Shown here in pieces: positions 51,601 through 57,600 of a DNA stretch of 64,000 bases. The position numbers and the translations under genes are program-made. A model generated the notes under the pieces. It was given only the letters and a program-made list of their open reading frames with translations. It had not been told where the DNA came from and made no database searches. Origin of the DNA: Dendrobium chrysotoxum (lineage: Eukaryota; Streptophyta; Magnoliopsida; Asparagales; Orchidaceae); contig CM034312.1 in assembly GCA_019925795.1 (NCBI GenBank), positions 21,355,914 to 21,419,913 of the forward strand, read 5' to 3'. Positions within the stretch are counted from its first letter, which is position 1. Each line of letters begins with the position of its first letter.

Positions 51601-54600
51601 CTCTTAATAAATGTATGGCTTCCATAGTAGACCTACCCGGCATGAATCCAAATTGATTTTGAGAAACATTAGTATCACGCCGCAACCTATGCTCCATAAC
51701 TCGTTCCCATAGTTTTAAAGTATGACACATTAACTTAATTCCTCTATAATTAGCACAATCTTGTGCATCAACTATATTCTTAAAAATAGGGATTAACACA
51801 CTCATTCTCCACTCATCTGGCATCTTTTTAGTCTTCAAAACAGTATTAAAAAGTTTAGTAAGCCAAGAAATTCCTTCATCTCCTAAGCATTTCCACACCT
51901 CTATTGGAATATCATCAGGTCCAACAGCTTTTCCACCCTTCATTTTCTTTAAAGCCTCTCTAACTTCGGTTTTACTAATACGCCGATAAAAACATAAATC
52001 TTTATTTTCATTTAGGGTGCTAAGATCACTACAGTCAATTTTATTTTCACATTCTTCATTAAAAAGTTTAGCAAAATATCTCATCCACCTTTGTTGAATA
52101 TCATCTTCTAAAAAAAGTACTTTTTGATCTTCATCCTTAATACACTTCACTTGAACTAAATCCTTACTACTCCTATCTCTTTGTTTGGCTAGCTTATACA
52201 TATATCTTTCTCCCTCCTTAGTATCTAATCTATTATATAAATCACTAAAAGCTAAACTCTTTGCATCGCATATTGCTTTCTTAGATTCCTTACGTGCCTC
52301 TTTATATATTTTCCAATTATCAGAATTTTTACAATTAAACCAATTTTTATAACAAATCTTCTTATTTTTAATCTTTTCTTGCACATTTGGATTCCACCAC
52401 CAACTATTTTTACTATTAGGAGCTTTTCCCTTTGAAACTCCAAGCACATCTTTTGCAATATTCTTAATATAACTAGCCACTTTTTCCCACATAACATTAG
52501 CATCCTCATGCACAGACAAAATCTTAAGATCTAAGATCTTACTCTCAAAAATATTTTTGTTAATATTCTTTAAATGCCCCCATCTAATCCTAGGAAATCG
52601 TTTTACTTTATTTTTTATTTTCTTCCCCATTATCTTCAAGTCCAAAACTAATAAACGATGTTGGGTACATAAGTTTTCACTCGGAAAAACTTTATAATCT
52701 TTGCAATCTAAACGATCTAATTTTCTTATAAGAAAATAATCAATCTGAGTTGTATTATATCCATTTTTATAAGTAATGAGATGCTCATTCCTTTTCTTAA
52801 ATAAGGTATTAGCAATTAAAAAATCATAAGCTAAACAAAAATCTAAAATAGACTTACCACCTTCATTTGTTGTTCCAAAACCATGGCCACCATGAATGCT
52901 TTTAAAATCATCTACCTCTCTACCAACATGTCCATTTAAATCTCCTCCAATAAAAACTCTTTCTTCAAGAGGTATCTTTTGTATTAATTCTTCTAAGTCA
53001 TTCCAAAATTTTAATTTTGAATCTATATCCAAACCCACTTGAGGAGCATAAGCACTTATAATGTTAACAACCTTAGCATCAACAATAATCTTTAAAGCTA
53101 TAATTCTATCTCCAATTCTATTAATATTTATAACTTCCCAAGTTTAGAATGGACCAAAATAAGAAGGTATTCAATACCTCAATTTGAACAAATTTTGGAG
53201 GCAAAGAAGGGGGAATGGGAGAGGCCAGCGGCTTAGGGAAAAGAGGTGGGGTCGGCCGGCGGTTTGGGGAGAAGGGGTGTGTTGGCCGGGGGCTTGGAGG
53301 ATGAAGAGGGGTTGGACGGGGTAGAGAAAGAGAAAGGGGAATAGGTCGGCGGCTTGTGGGGTTGGGGATGGTCGTGGTCTGCGGATAGGAGGAGGAGGGA
53401 AAGGGAATTTGGAAGAGATAAAACCACGAACCCGGACGCTTCCTGCAATTGGTGAGTGATGCGTTGCCCTTCACCTAGGAACTTCAAACCACGAGCTCAG
53501 ACGCTTCCTGCGACTGGTGGGTATTGTGTTTCCCTTATATAGGGACTTCCACTCTCCTAAAAACTCCCATAGCTCTCAAGAACAAAGTGCGAAAATTTTC
53601 TTCTTAATAATCCATACCATTACAAGAAAGGATGAGGCTATAAATAGCCCAAAATACAGAACAAAAGACAAAAGTACCCCCAGATCACAAGCACCTACTC
53701 CCTCAAGTGAGGGTAAAAATAGAAAATGCATAAAGAAATAAAAAAATACAAATGATAACTTAAAATAAAATGGTGCGATCATGGCCGTCGATCTTCATCT
53801 CCTCGTCTAATAAGCTTTCATGGTCGGATGTCCGCATCATTAAGACAACTCCGAAGTCTCTCTTTCACATCCCTTATGTGATGAGTGCTCTCTCTATTTC
53901 CTTCCCTTAAGATTGTATAAAATTCCTTCCTCTCTCCTCTCTTTCTTGGGTTGCATACCCTTTCCCTCATGTTACATCATCATCAAAGAATATTCTGATG
54001 TGTTTCTCTCTGCATCACATCCTTGGTTAGCAAGGAATCTTACTACATCCAGCCAAGAGGTCTAGATTTTATTACTACCTATAATTCCTTAGCTCGGGAC
54101 TAAGGGGAGAGCTCTACAAGGATTGTGAAGGAGTGAGAAGGAAGGCTTGATCATTGCCACATGTTTGGCATCGCTAAGGAGACACTGTGGCATTTTTTAA
54201 CGTGTTTGAAATTTGGGTGGAATAGCAGTGAATATGAAGATTGGGATGCTAAACATAATAATCAGAAAAAATTCAGTGGTATGTGGCGGGGAAAAACCAA
54301 TAAAGAAACAAAACAAATCTTGATTTTGAATATTAAATATCAAGAATATCATTTCTTTAAAGTTATACAACCCAAGAATACAATAAAATTATTGCAGCAT
54401 CACATAGAATCTTTGTTTGAATTTAATTCTTACCATCTCACAGTCGAGTGACAGGATATCATACGGAGGTGTACCAGCAGGAGCAGGAACAGTGGGGACA
54501 AAATCTACATTGAAAATTTTATCAAAACTCTGAACATCAATTAGAAGGTTTTACCCTAGCTTTTCATTCTGAGCAAAGCTATTACGACCAACAAAATAAC

Positions 54601-57600
54601 GATTTGAATCACCTGACTCGCTGAAGCAATAACCATTTTCCTCCAGCTCCTTCTTTGAAAGGGTGTAGTATAAGTACGGAAATGGTGAATCATTTTGAGC
54701 CTTGATACTATGTGCCTTTCCTGCATCAGAACTACAATCTCAATAAATCAAGGCTCTAAATAACCTGAAGTAGGAAAAAAAGAAAAAAGAATAAACAAGT
54801 CTTTAAAGATATATCCATGTATCTTTCAGTAAATAGGTATAACCATCAGATACATTCTAGCTGAAACCTTTCACTCTTCTCAAATATGTCTTTAGAAGAT
54901 TATGGAAATGCTTAAAAAGCCTGTCATTTTTAGTAAAGAGCGCATGATAAGTCTAATAACAATAAACTACAAAACTATAAAGTTAGGTATGCAAAATCCT
55001 GCTTATGTATAGGCCTGCTATAGTTTGATAAGCTAGTTGACGTTGACTTCACAATGCCAGCAAGTAGGCATTGCGCCAAAGTTTTGGTCATGAGTGAAAC
55101 TAGAACAATAGCTATGAAAGAAGAGAAAAAATTAACTACCATGTCAGAGGTGGATTATGAACTACAACAGATTGACGATGAGGAGAACAGTCTAATCTTG
55201 CTTTTGACGTCTAAGAAAAGAAGCTACAATAAGCCATAGCAGAATCTAGTGGAGATTCATGTTCTTAATGGTAGTGATTTGAATAGAAAGTGAGAAACAG
55301 ATATGGATGTATTGGGGGGTAAGACAATAGATTCTGGGCACAAAAAGCTATAGGAAAGAACTGCATTGCTTCAGAAAAGTTGAGATTGCCACCACGAAAG
55401 CAATTATCCAAGGATTGAATCAATGGAAATTGCATTGAGAAGGAGAATGCAGAATGTCATGGAACAAGTTTGTTTTCTTTTACAGAAGGACAAATTTTTT
55501 ACACCATCTAATTCAGCGTAAAATATGTTGTAAGGAAAAAGATTTTTCAATATTTGGCAGAAACTTCTCAACTAAATCGCAAATGAAATGAGTTGTCCAA
55601 ATCTCTTTCAACAAACTAAATAACAACTAGCCTACAAACAGAAATAGAAAAGAACCAACACCCCCGGCCTGACCTGCTGGCATCGTAACCAAGAACCAAG
55701 AAATGAAACCCGAAAACAAAGATAGATGAGGAATACGTGATAAAGTGATAAAGGAATTTGGATGACAACAGAAAAAGTGGAGGGCACAAAAAGAGAGGAA
55801 AAAGAGCTTAAAGACCTCTGTCAAGCAACATAAGAAGATCGTATAAAAAGGAACCTCTACAAAAACCAGTAGGAGAAGATGAAAAAACAACAAATATAAA
55901 ATGGACTTCATACTATTTTTATTTGTAATTGAATATCTAAAAAACAAAAGTTCAGTTGAAGAAGAGGCGGATGCGTGGAAAGGAATTCAAGAAGAATACA
56001 ACATGAAGATCAAAAAAGTAACCACTTGGTTGAGTAGTTGCTTTTGACATCCAAAATGGAGGTTAGAGTTTCCAATCTTTGTGAAAAGATCAAAGAGCAA
56101 AAAAAAAAACGAAGACTTGCAGAACTATCACCTTGAAACAGAAAACGTGCTGACAGAAATATAAACCAAAGAGCACCATAACAAAAGAAATTGTTGTAGG
56201 AAATCAAATGAACTTCAAGAATAAAAAGAAATATAGTAACAAAAAATGTGAACATTCAATTCAATTGAAAGAATCAAGACAACCTTCCAGTTTGACCTTC
56301 TTAACAATGAAACAGAGAAAGAAATATGCCCCACTTATTCAAGAGAATAAATATAAATATATATGGGACAGAGTTAATTTGGATAAATAAATCCAAATAT
56401 CCAAGAAATTTTTGAGCAATAATGGTTTAGTTCTCAAGTTACAAAATTTCAGGAAATAGATTAAAATTACATCATAAAAAAGAAATTTTACGAATGGATT
56501 TGTTTACTAATAAAAAAATAAACACTAAACCAGATGATTGTTCTTCACAACATCAACAATGGAGCTTAAAATAAAACAAAAAACTGGCATTATTATGTAG
56601 TACCAAACAATTCTATTAGAGGCGCCCTCTTATGCTATGACACTAACCTTGTGTAACTTTGCTAGCCTCCTCAGATTTGGAATCAATCTGCTCTCGCTTT
56701 CGTTTCACTTTGCAAGTTAAAAGTGCATCAACGGTTTGCATCTCATCTGCCATGCAGCTGGCATTCACTCATCATCAAAACCTAGTTATAGAAAATAGAT
56801 AGCAAAAATGCGATATTTGGGATGCATTTCGGGACATTTCATTTAACAGGCAATAGAATGGTAGGGGACTCAATCTTGGAAACATAATTATGAAACAAGT
56901 AATATTTTTTAAATAAAAATTATTCTGAATTTTGTCAATATACCTGAGGGATAAAACAGGCTTTGGAATGCCACAGCAATCTGCAAGGCCTCTAAAAATC
57001 ATGGAATGAGACATATAAAGTGCCGCGTCCAAGCCTGGAACATGAAGCATGACAACTTTCCGTATAAGAGGCTTGTTCTACAAAAATTGAAGGAGACATC
57101 AGTTTGTAATCATGAAAGAGGAAAAAAACACGGAAATGGAAGCCTCACAAAATACACATACTCCGCAAATATCACCATTATTGTATATCTTATCTGAACT
57201 ATTTAGGGTATGCTTCTTAAATATTCCTCCTCCGCCCTTTATCGTCAAGTGCTATAATGCTACTTGAGGTGTTAAATCTGTTTACTCGGTCATTTTGCAC
57301 AACTTCTAGCTATATTAGTTTTGTTCTGCTCGGGCGAGCATGCATGCATATAAATGTGGGAGTTTTTGTAAAAATATAGAAGTGAATTATGCAAAACAAA
57401 TTTAAAAGAAGGGTTGACAAATCGAACACATAAGCATGCATATTTGGATGTAGACACACACAAAATATAGAGAGCTTTTGCATCCACATCACAGAGAGAG
57501 TGAGAAAGAGAATTTCATTCACAGGTTTGATGATAAAAAGGAGGATTCATAAAAAACATAAAAGTGAAGATATATTAGTTTGGTTAAGAGAAAATAGAAT

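Larger units (their letters stand above)
49752..53839 (-). mobile_element. Solo LTR C (same family as A and B), TSD TTAAG, split by an RTE LINE
   Basis: 5-bp TSD TTAAG at 49747-49751 and 53840-53844. On the minus strand it starts TGATGCGGACATC at 53839, contains GATCGACGGCCATGATC and a T-rich U3 like elements A and B, and ends TATATCA at 49752. Without the LINE and its duplicated target it is about 1.41 kb. No internal domains remain, consistent with LTR-LTR recombination. Lies in SDN5 intron 7, in the gene's orientation. Confidence 0.88.

Noticed and set aside
50510..53038. 842-codon ORF as a host gene (craniofacial development protein 2-like)
   Set aside because: Reverse transcriptase motifs, the GTT-rich tail and the 18-bp TSD show it is an RTE LINE.
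54551..54553. In-frame TAA in SDN5, suggesting a pseudogene
   Set aside because: It lies in a 108-bp intron with GT-AG borders (54505-54612). Splicing keeps the frame and gives the family's expected spacing before the DCEM motif.
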